Source: an uncultured Eubacteriales bacterium (lineage in GTDB: Bacteria > Bacillota > Clostridia > Oscillospirales > Oscillospiraceae). From it: a stretch of 9,709 bases of DNA. The DNA is taken from contig UQUO01000065.1 in the NCBI GenBank assembly GCA_900544295.1, positions 1 through 9,709 of the forward strand. Direction: 5' to 3'. Below the pieces are notes generated by a model. The model had not been told where the DNA came from, did no database searches, and worked only from the letters and a program-made list of their open reading frames with translations. Positions 1-7,642 of the stretch are shown here, piece by piece. The position numbers and the translations under genes were made by a program. Each line of letters opens with the position of its first letter. The stretch's first letter is position 1.

Positions 1-69
1 AGTGGGAGAGGCGGGTGGGTCCCGAAACCTCACGGGGGCGCCACCACCCCAAGCGCCTTTCTTTGGGGC

Positions 70-111
70 TCCACCCCGTTTCTTTGGGCAAGACCAAAGA
101 AATGGGGTGGA
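70..111. repeat. Long hairpin repeat in noncoding DNA
   Basis: The arms 70-87 and 94-111 pair over 18 bp with a single G-T wobble (78/103) and a 6-nt loop GCAAGA. The 10-mer TTTCTTTGGG of the left arm (79-88) also occurs as a direct copy at 58-67, so the element looks modular. There is no T-run beyond either arm, which argues against a simple terminator. No coding sequence is supported anywhere in 1-192. The style resembles dispersed intergenic repeats of GC-rich gut Firmicutes, but that is an impression from memory and no second full copy is present here. Confidence 0.6.
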
Positions 112-192
112 ATTGGCAGCACAAGGTAAAGTTCAGCAGGGCAAAACGGCGAGTTCCACCAACGCCAACCCCCACCCCCGCCCCTGAAAAGA

Positions 193-225
193 GTGAAGAT
201 GCCGCCAAAATGGCGGCATCTTCAC
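193..225 (-). terminator. glnS terminator, perfect 14-bp hairpin
   Basis: GTGAAGATGCCGCC (193-206) pairs perfectly with 212-225 around a 5-nt loop. Read on the minus strand it lies 33 nt past the glnS stop and is followed by TCTTTTC, a short U-tract, with an A-run on the upstream side. The plus-strand side also has GAGTTTTCC, so it could work in both directions. Confidence 0.85.
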
Positions 226-258
226 GAGTTTTCCGCGGCACTGCGGCGTGCCGAGCAC

Positions 259-1944
259 TTATTCGGGCTTGTAGCTGCCCTTGAGCATGACGGAGCGGTT
301 GAAGACCAGGTGACCGGGCTTCGAATCGCGGCTGTCGGCGCAGAAATAGCCCATGCGCAGGAACTGGAAGTGATCGCTCGGCTTGGCGCTCTCAAGCATG
401 CGCTCGACCTTGCAGCCGGTCAGGACCTCCAGGCTGTCCGGGTTCAGGCAGTCGATGAAGTTCTTGTCCGCCGCATCCGGCTCAGGGTCGGAGAACAGGC
501 TGCCGTAGAGGCGGACCTCCGCGTCCGCGCAGTTCGAAGCGTCCACCCAGTGCATCGTGGCGCCCTTCACCTTGCGGCCGTCCGCCGGGTCGCCGCCGCG
601 GCTCTCGGGGTCGTAGGTCGCCAGGACCTCGACCACTTCGCCGTTATCATCCTTCACAAAACCGGCGCACTTGATGAGATACGCGCCCTTCAGGCGGCAC
701 TCCAGGCCGCAGCTTTCGCCCTCGTCCGGGCACAGGCGCTTGTACTTCGGCGCGCGGTGCTCCATGAAATCCTCGCGCTCTATATAGAGGTCGCGCGAGA
801 ACGTGACCTTCCTCGTGCCGGCCTCGGGGTCGTTGGGGTTATTCTCTATCTCAAGCTCCTCGCTCTGGCCCTCGGGGTAGTTCACGATGGTGAGCTTCAG
901 CGGGCGCAGCACGGCCATGGCCCTCTGCGCGTGCTCGTTGAGGTCCTCGCGCAGGCAGTGTTCCAGCAGAGCGTAGTCCACCGTGTTCGGAACCTTTGCG
1001 ACGCCTATGCGCTCGCAGAAATTGCGTATGGAGGCCGCCGTGTAGCCGCGGCGGCGCAGGCCGCAAAGCGTCGGCATCCTCGGGTCGTCCCAGCCAGACA
1101 CGCGGCCATCCTCCACCAGACGGCGCAGCTTCCGCTTGCTCATAACGGTGTAGTTGATGCCGAGGCGCGCGAATTCTATCTGGCGCGGCTTGGACGGCAG
1201 GTCGCAGTTGTTTATCACCCAGTCGTAGAGCGGGCGGTGGTCCTCAAATTCGAGCGAGCAGAGCGAGTGCGTGATGTGCTCCATCGCGTCCTCAATGGGG
1301 TGCGCGAAGTCGTACATCGGGTAGATGCACCACTTGTCGCCCTGGCGGTGGTGATGCGCGTGGTTTATGCGGTATATGACCGGGTCGCGCATGTTGAAGT
1401 TGCCGCTGGCGAGGTCTATCTTCGCGCGCAGGGTGTACTTGCCCTCGGGGAACTCGCCCGCCCTCATGCGGCGGAAGAGGTCGAGGCTCTCCTCCGCGGG
1501 CCTGTCCCGCCAGGGGGAGCGCGCGGGCGTGTTCGTGTCGCCGCGGTAGTCCCGGAACTCGGCGGGGCTCAGCTCGCAGACGTAGGCAAGACCGCGCTTA
1601 ATGAGGTCCTCCGCGCACTCGTACATCTTCTCAAAGTAATCCGAGGCGTAATAAAACCTGTCGCCCCAGTCGAAGCCCAGCCAGTGTATATCCTCCTGTA
1701 TGGCCTCGACGTACTCCACGTCCTCCTTCGTCGGATTCGTGTCGTCCATGCGCAGGTTGCACAGGCCGCCGTATTTCTCCGCAGTGCCGAAGTCGATGAC
1801 CAGCGCCTTGCAGTGGCCGATGTGCAGATAGCCGTTCGGCTCGGGCGGGAAACGGGTGTGCACCTTCATGCCCTCGCAGCGCCCGCCGGGAGCCAGATCC
1901 TCATCTATGAATGTCTCTATAAAGTTTTTGGATACTTCTTCCAT
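259..1944 (-). CDS. glnS: Glutaminyl-tRNA synthetase (class I)
   Basis: This cytoplasmic enzyme joins glutamine to tRNA-Gln using ATP. The 561-residue product is close to the size of the E. coli enzyme (about 554) and colinear with it. The class I signature [12 protein letters not shown] ends at residue 44 (HIGH 41-44). The second ATP motif is VMSKRK at 267-272, followed by GWDDPRMPT and a [13 protein letters not shown] block. The C-terminal half carries the beta-barrel anticodon-binding region, with [10 protein letters not shown] near residue 450 and a GYFC-DSR stretch near the end. The start at 1944 has GAGGGG about 6 nt upstream and lies about 33 nt from a probable transcription start. It is transcribed alone, divergent from the thioredoxin reductase gene. 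Many Gram-positive bacteria lack this enzyme and make Gln-tRNA by amidotransferase, so its presence is informative but not unprecedented in clostridia. The reading frame is intact. Confidence 0.97.
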   Translation of the reverse strand: MEEVSKNFIETFIDEDLAPGGRCEGMKVHTRFPPEPNGYLHIGHCKALVIDFGTAEKYGGLCNLRMDDTNPTKEDVEYVEAIQEDIHWLGFDWGDRFYYASDYFEKMYECAEDLIKRGLAYVCELSPAEFRDYRGDTNTPARSPWRDRPAEESLDLFRRMRAGEFPEGKYTLRAKIDLASGNFNMRDPVIYRINHAHHHRQGDKWCIYPMYDFAHPIEDAMEHITHSLCSLEFEDHRPLYDWVINNCDLPSKPRQIEFARLGINYTVMSKRKLRRLVEDGRVSGWDDPRMPTLCGLRRRGYTAASIRNFCERIGVAKVPNTVDYALLEHCLREDLNEHAQRAMAVLRPLKLTIVNYPEGQSEELEIENNPNDPEAGTRKVTFSRDLYIEREDFMEHRAPKYKRLCPDEGESCGLECRLKGAYLIKCAGFVKDDNGEVVEVLATYDPESRGGDPADGRKVKGATMHWVDASNCADAEVRLYGSLFSDPEPDAADKNFIDCLNPDSLEVLTGCKVERMLESAKPSDHFQFLRMGYFCADSRDSKPGHLVFNRSVMLKGSYKPE

Positions 1945-1983
1945 GTTATCCCCTCACAGCTCATCCTGACTTGATGTTCTCCC

Positions 1984-2012
1984 ATTATACACGGAATGAT
2001 TCCTGTTTACAA
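1984..2012 (-). promoter_or_regulatory. glnS promoter
   Basis: Read on the minus strand there is TTGTAA (2012-2007, 4 of 6 to consensus), a 17-nt spacer and a perfect TATAAT (1989-1984). The -35 overlaps that of the divergent thioredoxin reductase promoter. Confidence 0.75.
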
Positions 2013-2034
2013 CGGTGTTTTTGGGCGCTATAAT
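2006..2034 (+). promoter_or_regulatory. Promoter of the thioredoxin reductase-thioredoxin operon
   Basis: TTTACA (2006-2011), a 17-nt spacer and TATAAT (2029-2034) match the housekeeping sigma consensus at 11 of 12 positions. A second TATAAT at 2040-2045 lacks a convincing -35. The leader before the start codon would be only about 22 nt. Confidence 0.85.
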
Positions 2035-2063
2035 CTTGCTATAATAAGCAAACGGAGGCGTAC

Positions 2064-2885
2064 ATGACAGACGTTATCATAATAGGTGGCGGCCCCGCAG
2101 GGGTCTCCGCGGCGCTCACGGCGATGCACCGGGGCAAGACGGCGCTCATCGTCTCCTCGCCGCCGGAGGATTCCCCGCTCTGGAAGGCGGAGCACATAGA
2201 CAACTACCCCGGGCTCCCGGGCGTGACGGGGCGCGAGCTGCTGCAGAAGCTGCTGCTGCACGCGGAAGGCTCCGGCGCGAAAATAATGCGCGGGCGGGTG
2301 CTCAGCGTGCTGCCCATGGGCGGAGCTTTCGGCGTCTCGGTGGGTTCGGACTTCGTGCAGGGCAGGGCGGTGGTCATCGCCTCGGGCCTCTCGCGGGCGA
2401 AACCCTATCCCGGCGAGGCGGAATTTCTCGGCGCGGGCGTGAGCTACTGCGCCACCTGCGACGGCATGCTCTACCGCGGCAAAAAAGTCGCCGTCATCGG
2501 CCTTTCGGCCGACGCGCCGGAGGAGGCCGAGTTCCTGCGCTCCATAGGCTGCGAGGTGGAGTATTTTGACGCCGCCCGGGCGAAGAAATACGAGATACGC
2601 GGCTCGCAGCGGGTGGAAGCGCTCATAGCCGACGGCACGGAATACGCCGTCGAGTGCGTCTTCATCCTGCGCGCGGGCGTTGCGCCCGGCTCGTTGGTGC
2701 CGGGGCTTGAGCTGGAAGGGCCGCATATAAAGGTAAATGCGGACATGGCCACGAGCGTCCCCGGCGTCTTCGCCGCGGGAGACTGCGTCGGCGCGCCCTA
2801 TCAGGTAGGCAAGGCCGTGGGCGAGGGCAACATTGCGGGTATATCCGCGGCCAAATATGTGGAAAATACACACGAGGAGGAATAA
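2064..2885 (+). CDS. Thioredoxin reductase-like flavoprotein, probably not NADPH-dependent
   Basis: A cytoplasmic flavoprotein expected to reduce the thioredoxin encoded next to it. An FAD-binding GGGPAG sits at residues 8-13, the redox-active pair CATC at 129-132, and the C-terminal FAD motif AAGDC at 237-241. At 273 residues it is about 40 shorter than ordinary TrxB (about 310-320). The middle domain keeps a Rossmann-like strand (KKVAVIGL), but the expected GxGxxA reads GLSADA (146-151), and the arginine-rich HRR motif that holds the NADP phosphate is absent; YFDAARAKKYEI stands there. The C-terminal PYQVGKAVGEG also lacks the usual RQ pair. These losses resemble the ferredoxin-linked flavin thioredoxin reductases described in clostridia; that electron donor is inference. 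GGAGG lies 5 nt before the ATG. The stop is 4 nt from the thioredoxin start. The annotation as a TrxB-family member is firm; the donor is not. Confidence 0.9.
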   Translation: MTDVIIIGGGPAGVSAALTAMHRGKTALIVSSPPEDSPLWKAEHIDNYPGLPGVTGRELLQKLLLHAEGSGAKIMRGRVLSVLPMGGAFGVSVGSDFVQGRAVVIASGLSRAKPYPGEAEFLGAGVSYCATCDGMLYRGKKVAVIGLSADAPEEAEFLRSIGCEVEYFDAARAKKYEIRGSQRVEALIADGTEYAVECVFILRAGVAPGSLVPGLELEGPHIKVNADMATSVPGVFAAGDCVGAPYQVGKAVGEGNIAGISAAKYVENTHEEE

Positions 2886-2889
2886 TAAT

Positions 2890-3192
2890 ATGGTACAGCA
2901 TCTTACGAGCGCGGATTTCGACAGCGTGACCGCTTCCGGCCGCTGTGTCGTGGATTTCTGGGCCAGCTGGTGCGGCCCCTGCCGCATGCAGGGCCCCATC
3001 CTGGACGAATTTGCCGCGGAACATCCCGAGGTCAAGACCTGCAAGGTGGACGTGGACGCGGAGCCGGCCCTGGCCGCGCGCTTCGGTGTTATGAGCATCC
3101 CCACCCTCATCTACTTCGAGGACGGAAACATGACCGGCAAGGCCGTCGGCGTCCAGATGAAGGAGCAGATAGCCGCCGCGCTGGGCGTTTGA
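2890..3192 (+). CDS. trxA: Thioredoxin
   Basis: A 100-residue single-domain thioredoxin, the usual family length. The active site is WCGPC at residues 27-31, preceded by the typical VVDFWAS strand, and the cis-proline is P71 in SIPTL. It passes electrons from the flavoprotein upstream to protein disulfides in the cytoplasm; there is no signal peptide. The start at 2890 is preferred because AGGAGG (2875-2880) lies 9 nt upstream. A longer in-frame start at 2833 would sit inside the reductase gene and add a non-family tail. The gene starts 4 nt after the reductase stop, so the two form a tight operon. No terminator follows it before the valS promoter. Confidence 0.96.
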   Translation: MVQHLTSADFDSVTASGRCVVDFWASWCGPCRMQGPILDEFAAEHPEVKTCKVDVDAEPALAARFGVMSIPTLIYFEDGNMTGKAVGVQMKEQIAAALGV

Positions 3193-3207
3193 AAGCCGCA
3201 AAAGCTG

Positions 3208-3236
3208 TTGACTTTGCGCTGAAGTTGGGCTATAAT
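3208..3236 (+). promoter_or_regulatory. valS promoter
   Basis: TTGACT (3208-3213), a 17-nt spacer and TATAAT (3231-3236) give an 11 of 12 match to the housekeeping consensus. It starts 16 nt after the thioredoxin stop and leads directly into the T-box leader. Confidence 0.9.
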
Positions 3237-3242
3237 CGCGTT

Positions 3243-3486
3243 TAAACAGGCTGAGACGGGCAGGAGTAGGCGTTTGCCGATGCGCAGAGAGGGGACGGAA
3301 GGTGCAAGTTCCCCGTGACGCGGCGCCGAAGGTCGGCCCCGAGCCGCCGGGCTGAAAGCTTTTCAAGTAGGCCGGACGGGCGCTCCCGTTACAGAGCCGA
3401 GAGTGTCACGCTTCGGCGTGGAACTCAGGTGGTACCACGCGGTATATTTCCGCGCCCTGAGGCAAATTTGCTTCGGGGCGCTTTTT
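3243..3486 (+). promoter_or_regulatory. T-box riboswitch for valS (specifier GTC, valine)
   Basis: This leader RNA reads the charging state of tRNA-Val. The T-box sequence AGGTGGTACCACGCGG is at 3427-3442, and its TGGT (3430-3433) fits an ACCA tRNA end. Stem I shows AGTA (3265-3268) and GAA (3328-3330), the usual S-turn partners. It also has AGAGA (3286-3290) below a distal hairpin GGGGA/TCCCC whose loop carries GGTGCAA. The specifier is read as GTC at 3332-3334, directly after GAAG, and is a valine codon that agrees with the downstream gene. A CACGC-TTCG-GCGTG tetraloop hairpin (3407-3420) precedes the T-box. When uncharged tRNA-Val binds, the antiterminator should form and valS be transcribed. 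The stem boundaries are hand-drawn. Confidence 0.93.
3452..3486 (+). terminator. Regulated terminator of the valS T-box
   Basis: The arms starting GCGCCC (3452) and ending GGGCGC (3481) pair over about 12 bp with two wobbles and a roughly 6-nt AAATTT loop, followed by TTTTT (3482-3486). The 5' arm lies just after the T-box sequence, as needed for mutually exclusive terminator and antiterminator. Confidence 0.9.
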
Positions 3487-3512
3487 CATGCCCCGAAAAG
3501 GAGGAAAGGCTA

Positions 3513-6149
3513 ATGAGAGAACTTCCCAAGGTGTACGACCCCAAACAGGTCGAAAAGAAGATCTACGACATGTGGCTGGGGGGCAACTACTTCCACGCCG
3601 AGCGCGACCCGGAAAAGAAGCCCTTCACCATCGTTATCCCGCCCCCGAATGTCACGGGCCAGCTCCACCTCGGCCATGCCTTCGACGAGACCATCCAGGA
3701 CGTGCTCATAAGGTACAAGCGCATGGACGGCTACTCCACCCTCTGGCTGCCGGGCTACGACCACGCAGGCATCGCCACGCAGATAAAGGTCGAGGAAAAG
3801 CTCCGGGGCGAGGGCAAGACCCGCTTCGACCTCGGGCGCGATAAGTTCCTCGACGAGGTCTGGGCCTGGAAGAACAAGTACGGCGACAGGATAGTCGAGC
3901 AGCTCAAGACCCTCGGCTCCTCCTGCGACTGGGAGCGCCAGCGCTTCACGATGGACGACACCTGCGCCCGCGCCGTGCGCGAGACCTTCGTGGACCTCTA
4001 CCAGAAAAAGCTCATCTACAAGGGCAAACGCATCATAAACTGGTGCCCCAAGTGCACCACCGCGCTCTCCGACGCCGAGGTCGAGTACGTTGACAAGCCG
4101 GGCCACCTCTGGCACGTGCGCTACCCGCTCTCCGACGGCTCCGGCGACCTCATCATCGCCACGACGCGTCCCGAGACCATGCTGGGCGACACCGGCGTCG
4201 CCGTGAACCCCAACGACGAGCGCTACACCGACATCGTCGGCAAGACCTGCATCCTGCCCCTCGTGGGCCGCGAGATACCCATCGTCGCTGACGACTACGT
4301 CGAGATGGACTTCGGCACCGGCTGCGTCAAGATGACGCCCTGCCACGACCCGAACGACTTCGAGGTCGCCCAGAGGCACGACCTCGACTACATCCTCATC
4401 CTCGACGACGACGCGAAGATAATAAACGGCGGCAAGTATAACGGCATGGACCGCTACGAGGCCCGCAAGGCCATAGTCGCGGACCTTGAGGCCGAGGGCT
4501 ACCTCGTCAAGGTCGAGGACTACTCCCACAGCGTCGGCACCTGCTACCGCTGCCACAGCGACGTGGAGCCCATCTCCTCCGAACAGTGGTTCGTGAAGAT
4601 GGCCCCGCTCGCGAAGGAGGCCATCCGCGTCGTCGAGGACGGCGAGGTCAAATTCGTGCCTGAGCGCTTCTCCAAGACCTACCTCAACTGGATGTACAAC
4701 GTCCGCGACTGGTGCATCTCCCGTCAGCTCTGGTGGGGCCACCGCATCCCCGCCTGGTACTGCGCCGACTGCGGCCACGTTACCGTCTCCAAGGAAGACG
4801 CCACGGAGTGCGAGGCCTGCCACTCGAAAAATATCGAGCAGGACCCCGACGTGCTGGACACCTGGTTCTCTTCGGCGCTCTGGCCCTTCTCCACGCTCGG
4901 CTGGCCTGAGGAGACCGAGGACCTCAAGTACTTCTATCCCACGGACGTGCTTGTCACGGGCTACGACATCATCTTCTTCTGGGTGGCCCGCATGATCTTC
5001 TCCGCCTGCGAGCAGATGCACGAGATACCCTTCCACACCGTGCTCATCCACGGCCTGATCCGCGACCCGCAGGGCAAGAAGATGTCGAAGTCCGCAGGCA
5101 ACGGCGTGGACCCCATCGAGATGATAGACCGCTTCGGCGCGGACGCGCTGCGCTTCAACATCATCACCGGCAACAGCCCCGGCAACGACATGCGCTTCTA
5201 CGTCGAGCGCTGCGAGGCCATGCGGAACTTCGCCAACAAGCTCTGGAACGCCTCCCGCTTCGTGATGATGAACCTCACGATAGGCGACTGCGCCCTGCCG
5301 GAGAAGCTGGAGCTGCCCGACAGGTGGATACTCTCGAAGCTCAACAGCCTCGTCGGCGAGGTGCGCGAGAACATGGAGCGCTACGAGCTCGGCATCGCGG
5401 CGCAGAAGATATACGACTTCATCTGGGACAGCTACTGCGACTGGTATATCGAGCTGACGAAAGAGCGCCTGAACTCCGGCGACGCGGAGACGAAGGAGGG
5501 CGCGGAGCGCGTGCTGCTCCATGTCCTCACCGGCATACTGAAGCTGCTGCACCCCTTCATGCCCTTCATCACCGAAGAGATCTTCCAGGCCATACCCCAC
5601 GAGGGCGAGGCGCTCATCATCGCGCCCTTCCCTAAGTACGACGAGGCGCTCAGCTTCCCCAAGGACGAAGAGGGCTTTGAGCGCGTCATGGAGGTCATCC
5701 GCGCCGTGCGCAGCCGCAGGGCCGAGATGAACGTGCCGCCCTCCCGCAAGGCCAAGGTCATCATCTGCGCCCAGGACCAGGAGACCTACCGCTCCGGCGC
5801 GAAGTACCTCAGCCGCCTCGCCTCCGCGAGCGAGGTCGAGGTGCGCGGCATCTCCGGCGCCGGCAGCGACGCCGAGGAGAACGCCAAGGGCATGGTCACC
5901 GTGACGACGTCCTCCGCCCGCGTGCTCATGCCAATGGCGGAGCTCGTGGACCTCGAGGCCGAGCGCGCGAGGCTCGAAAAGGAGCTCGAGAAGGCCAGGG
6001 CCCAGCTTGAGGCCCAGAACAAGAAGCTCGCGAACGAATCCTTCGTCTCCCGCGCTCCCGAGGCCGTCGTGAACGCCGAGCGCGAGCGGGCCGAGAAGGC
6101 CAAGGCGCTCATAGCCAACCTCGAAGAGAGCCTGGCAAAGCTCAAGTGA
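3513..6149 (+). CDS. valS: Valyl-tRNA synthetase (class I)
   Basis: It charges tRNA-Val with valine in the cytoplasm and edits misactivated threonine. The 878-residue product has the usual bacterial length. The motif order is [13 protein letters not shown] (HLGH at 52-55), an editing domain with [26 protein letters not shown] sequence (here [15 protein letters not shown]), [13 protein letters not shown], and KMSKS at 523-527. An anticodon-binding domain follows, then a charged coiled-coil arm over residues 808-878, typical of ValRS. A CADC...CEAC cysteine pair in the catalytic insert suggests a zinc site. The start at 3513 is chosen because AAGGAGG (3498-3504) lies 8 nt upstream. An earlier in-frame ATG at 3315 falls inside the T-box RNA and would add a 66-residue nonsense tail. 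The gene is transcribed from its own promoter under T-box control, with possible readthrough from the thioredoxin operon. Confidence 0.98.
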   Translation: MRELPKVYDPKQVEKKIYDMWLGGNYFHAERDPEKKPFTIVIPPPNVTGQLHLGHAFDETIQDVLIRYKRMDGYSTLWLPGYDHAGIATQIKVEEKLRGEGKTRFDLGRDKFLDEVWAWKNKYGDRIVEQLKTLGSSCDWERQRFTMDDTCARAVRETFVDLYQKKLIYKGKRIINWCPKCTTALSDAEVEYVDKPGHLWHVRYPLSDGSGDLIIATTRPETMLGDTGVAVNPNDERYTDIVGKTCILPLVGREIPIVADDYVEMDFGTGCVKMTPCHDPNDFEVAQRHDLDYILILDDDAKIINGGKYNGMDRYEARKAIVADLEAEGYLVKVEDYSHSVGTCYRCHSDVEPISSEQWFVKMAPLAKEAIRVVEDGEVKFVPERFSKTYLNWMYNVRDWCISRQLWWGHRIPAWYCADCGHVTVSKEDATECEACHSKNIEQDPDVLDTWFSSALWPFSTLGWPEETEDLKYFYPTDVLVTGYDIIFFWVARMIFSACEQMHEIPFHTVLIHGLIRDPQGKKMSKSAGNGVDPIEMIDRFGADALRFNIITGNSPGNDMRFYVERCEAMRNFANKLWNASRFVMMNLTIGDCALPEKLELPDRWILSKLNSLVGEVRENMERYELGIAAQKIYDFIWDSYCDWYIELTKERLNSGDAETKEGAERVLLHVLTGILKLLHPFMPFITEEIFQAIPHEGEALIIAPFPKYDEALSFPKDEEGFERVMEVIRAVRSRRAEMNVPPSRKAKVIICAQDQETYRSGAKYLSRLASASEVEVRGISGAGSDAEENAKGMVTVTTSSARVLMPMAELVDLEAERARLEKELEKARAQLEAQNKKLANESFVSRAPEAVVNAERERAEKAKALIANLEESLAKLK

Positions 6150-6161
6150 AGAAAACCCAGC

Positions 6162-6190
6162 ACCGGGGCGCCCATTGGCGCCCCGGTTTT
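6162..6190 (+). terminator. valS terminator
   Basis: ACCGGGGCGCC (6162-6172) pairs perfectly with GGCGCCCCGGT (6177-6187) around a CATT loop. TTTT (6187-6190) follows, starting with the last base of the stem. It lies 12 nt past the valS stop, with an A-run upstream. Confidence 0.9.
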
Positions 6191-6199
6191 CTGCGCCCT

Positions 6200-6227
6200 G
6201 TGTCAAGCCCCGGGCCTGCCCCATAAT
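6200..6227 (+). promoter_or_regulatory. Tentative promoter of the vWA gene
   Basis: CATAAT (6222-6227) within an AT-rich patch is the only plausible -10 between the valS terminator and the vWA gene. The -35 candidate GTGTCA (6200-6205) matches 4 of 6 with a 16-nt spacer. A promoter is expected here because the strong terminator isolates the gene from valS, but the boxes are weak. Confidence 0.4.
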
Positions 6228-6233
6228 ATATGA

Positions 6234-6251
6234 CCGGGGGATATCCCCCGG
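6234..6251 (+). promoter_or_regulatory. 18-bp perfect palindrome abutting the vWA ribosome site
   Basis: CCGGGGGATATCCCCCGG is a perfect palindrome. As RNA it is a 7-bp GC stem with an ATAT loop, and its 3' end touches AAGGAGG (6252-6258). If the tentative -10 is right, transcription would begin at about its first base. It could be a 5' stabilising hairpin, a control on ribosome access, or a dimer-binding operator; the sequence does not decide. Confidence 0.6.
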
Positions 6252-6267
6252 AAGGAGGCAGCACCAG

Positions 6268-7596
6268 ATGGGTGTGACCAATTCCAACAAGGTCGCTGAC
6301 GCCTCGGCGATATGCTGCGGCGATACTTTTAAAATGACCCTCGCCCTCACCGCCGCGCCCGATATCGTGGAGAACCCCACGGATATCGTCCTCGTGCTCG
6401 ACCGCTCCGGCAGCATGAGCGGCGCGCCCTTGGCGGATATGAAGGTAGGGGCCAAGACCTTTATAGATATCATCTCCGAGTCCACGGGCGGCGCGGGCTC
6501 GGGCGAGATAGGCTCCGGCAGCCGCATGGGCGTCGTGAGCTTTGCCGCCAACGCCTCGGTGGACGCCCAGCTCGTCACCTCGGTGGCCGACCTCAAGGCC
6601 GCTGTGGACGGCATCTCCGCCGGCGGCGGCACCAATCACGGGGACGCCTTTCTCAAGGCGCAGGGGCTCTTCGAGCCCTCGTCCTCAAACGCCCGGGTCA
6701 TCGTAATGTTCACGGACGGCGTGACCACCTCCGGCCCCGCGCCGGGGCCGATCGCCGCCGCCGCACGCGCCCAGGGTACGGTCATCTACTGCATAGGCCT
6801 CATAGGCTCCGACGGCCTGGACGTCGCGGCGCTCAATAACTGGGCCACGGACCCGGACGCCTCGCACGTTGCCGTGACGCCCGACGCCGCGGACCTCGAG
6901 GAACTCTTCGCCGAGCTGGCCGCCAATATTTCAAAGCCCGGCGCGACCAATGTGCTCATAAAGGAAAAACTCACTTCGGATTTTGAGCTTGTGGACATCG
7001 ACCCGCCCGAGATCGGCATGGCCATCATAACCGGTCTGCGCAGCCTGCGCTGGAGCATCGACTCCCTGGGCGTCACGAAAAGCGAGAGCGCCGCGCTCCA
7101 TTTTACCGTGCGGCACGTGGGCTCGCAGACGGGCGAAGTGAGTGTGAACGAGGAGATAGAGTATTCCGACGACGAGCAGAACGAGGTCAAGTTCCCAGAC
7201 CCGAAGGTCTATGTGGACTGCGGCGAGGTCGTGCACCCCGAGCCGGAGCCTGAGCCTGTGCAGTTCAGTTCCGGCCCCTGTGAGGAGCAGGTCTGCTACG
7301 ATATGGGCGAGCTCTCGCTCAACGCGCAGGGCAGGCTCGTGGAGCTGGGCCTGACGCTCCGCTCTGTCTGCCCGAGCAGGCGCGTGGCGCTGGGCGTCCT
7401 GCTCGAGGACGGCGAGGAGGGCGGCTTCCGCTCTTTCAAGGCCTTCGTCATCCCGGCTCAGTGCGGGAAGAAGTGCCGCGACATCCGCGTGGAGGGCATA
7501 CGCTTCGTTGTCCCCGACACGCGCTGCCACTGCCTGTCCCGGGACTTCACCGCCCGCGCCATAGCGAATTATATGGACACCGACGCCGAGCTCTGA
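6268..7596 (+). CDS. von Willebrand factor A domain protein, cysteine-rich C-terminus
   Basis: A 442-residue protein with a vWA domain at about 38-220. The metal-ion (MIDAS) site is complete: DRSGS (D45, S47, S49), T122 in GGGTNHGDAF and D150 in FTDG. A mixed-strand segment follows (about 228-320, starting near NVLIKEKL), then a PEPEPEP linker, then a compact tail with eight cysteines, including C-x-C near the end; the N-terminus has an extra CC pair (16-17). There is no signal peptide or membrane segment, so it is cytoplasmic or exported by an unusual route. The vWA fold normally binds a protein partner through the metal; the partner is not shown by the neighbours. The start at 6268 has AAGGAGG 9 nt upstream; an earlier in-frame ATG (6175) lies in the valS terminator. 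From memory, similar vWA proteins with this layout occur in clostridia, without a known role. Confidence 0.9.
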   Translation: MGVTNSNKVADASAICCGDTFKMTLALTAAPDIVENPTDIVLVLDRSGSMSGAPLADMKVGAKTFIDIISESTGGAGSGEIGSGSRMGVVSFAANASVDAQLVTSVADLKAAVDGISAGGGTNHGDAFLKAQGLFEPSSSNARVIVMFTDGVTTSGPAPGPIAAAARAQGTVIYCIGLIGSDGLDVAALNNWATDPDASHVAVTPDAADLEELFAELAANISKPGATNVLIKEKLTSDFELVDIDPPEIGMAIITGLRSLRWSIDSLGVTKSESAALHFTVRHVGSQTGEVSVNEEIEYSDDEQNEVKFPDPKVYVDCGEVVHPEPEPEPVQFSSGPCEEQVCYDMGELSLNAQGRLVELGLTLRSVCPSRRVALGVLLEDGEEGGFRSFKAFVIPAQCGKKCRDIRVEGIRFVVPDTRCHCLSRDFTARAIANYMDTDAEL

Positions 7597-7608
7597 GCAC
7601 AAAAGCAA

Positions 7609-7642
7609 ACCGCCGCCCCGTAGAGGGCGGCGGTCCCTTTTT
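7609..7642. terminator. Shared terminator between convergent genes
   Basis: A 10-bp perfect stem (7609-7618 with 7625-7634) has a 6-nt loop. On the plus strand CCC then TTTTT (7638-7642) follows, ending the vWA transcript 12 nt past its stop. On the minus strand the hairpin is followed by TTTGCTTTTG, so it can also end the opposing operon. The plus-strand T-run overlaps the minus-strand gene's stop codon (7641-7643). Confidence 0.85.

Noticed and set aside
193..1974. Long plus-strand open frame (593 codons) opposite glnS
   Set aside because: It mirrors glnS codons in a GC-rich gene, is dominated by Val/Ala/His/Arg, has no ribosome site and begins inside the glnS terminator.
2028..3110. Minus-strand open frame of 360 codons opposite the thioredoxin operon
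   Set aside because: It is antisense to two well-identified genes, with no ribosome site or family resemblance.
3315..3512. Upstream extension of valS
   Set aside because: It lies inside the T-box RNA, and the added 66 residues are Arg/Ser-rich and unlike any ValRS N-terminus.
6175..6267. Upstream extension of the vWA gene
   Set aside because: It starts in the loop of the valS terminator and has no ribosome site; 6268 has AAGGAGG at good spacing.
3510..6635. Minus-strand open frame of 1041 codons opposite valS
   Set aside because: It is the shadow of strongly biased valS codons, crosses a strong terminator and the next gene's start, and shows repetitive Val/Asp/His/Ala composition with no recognisable domain.
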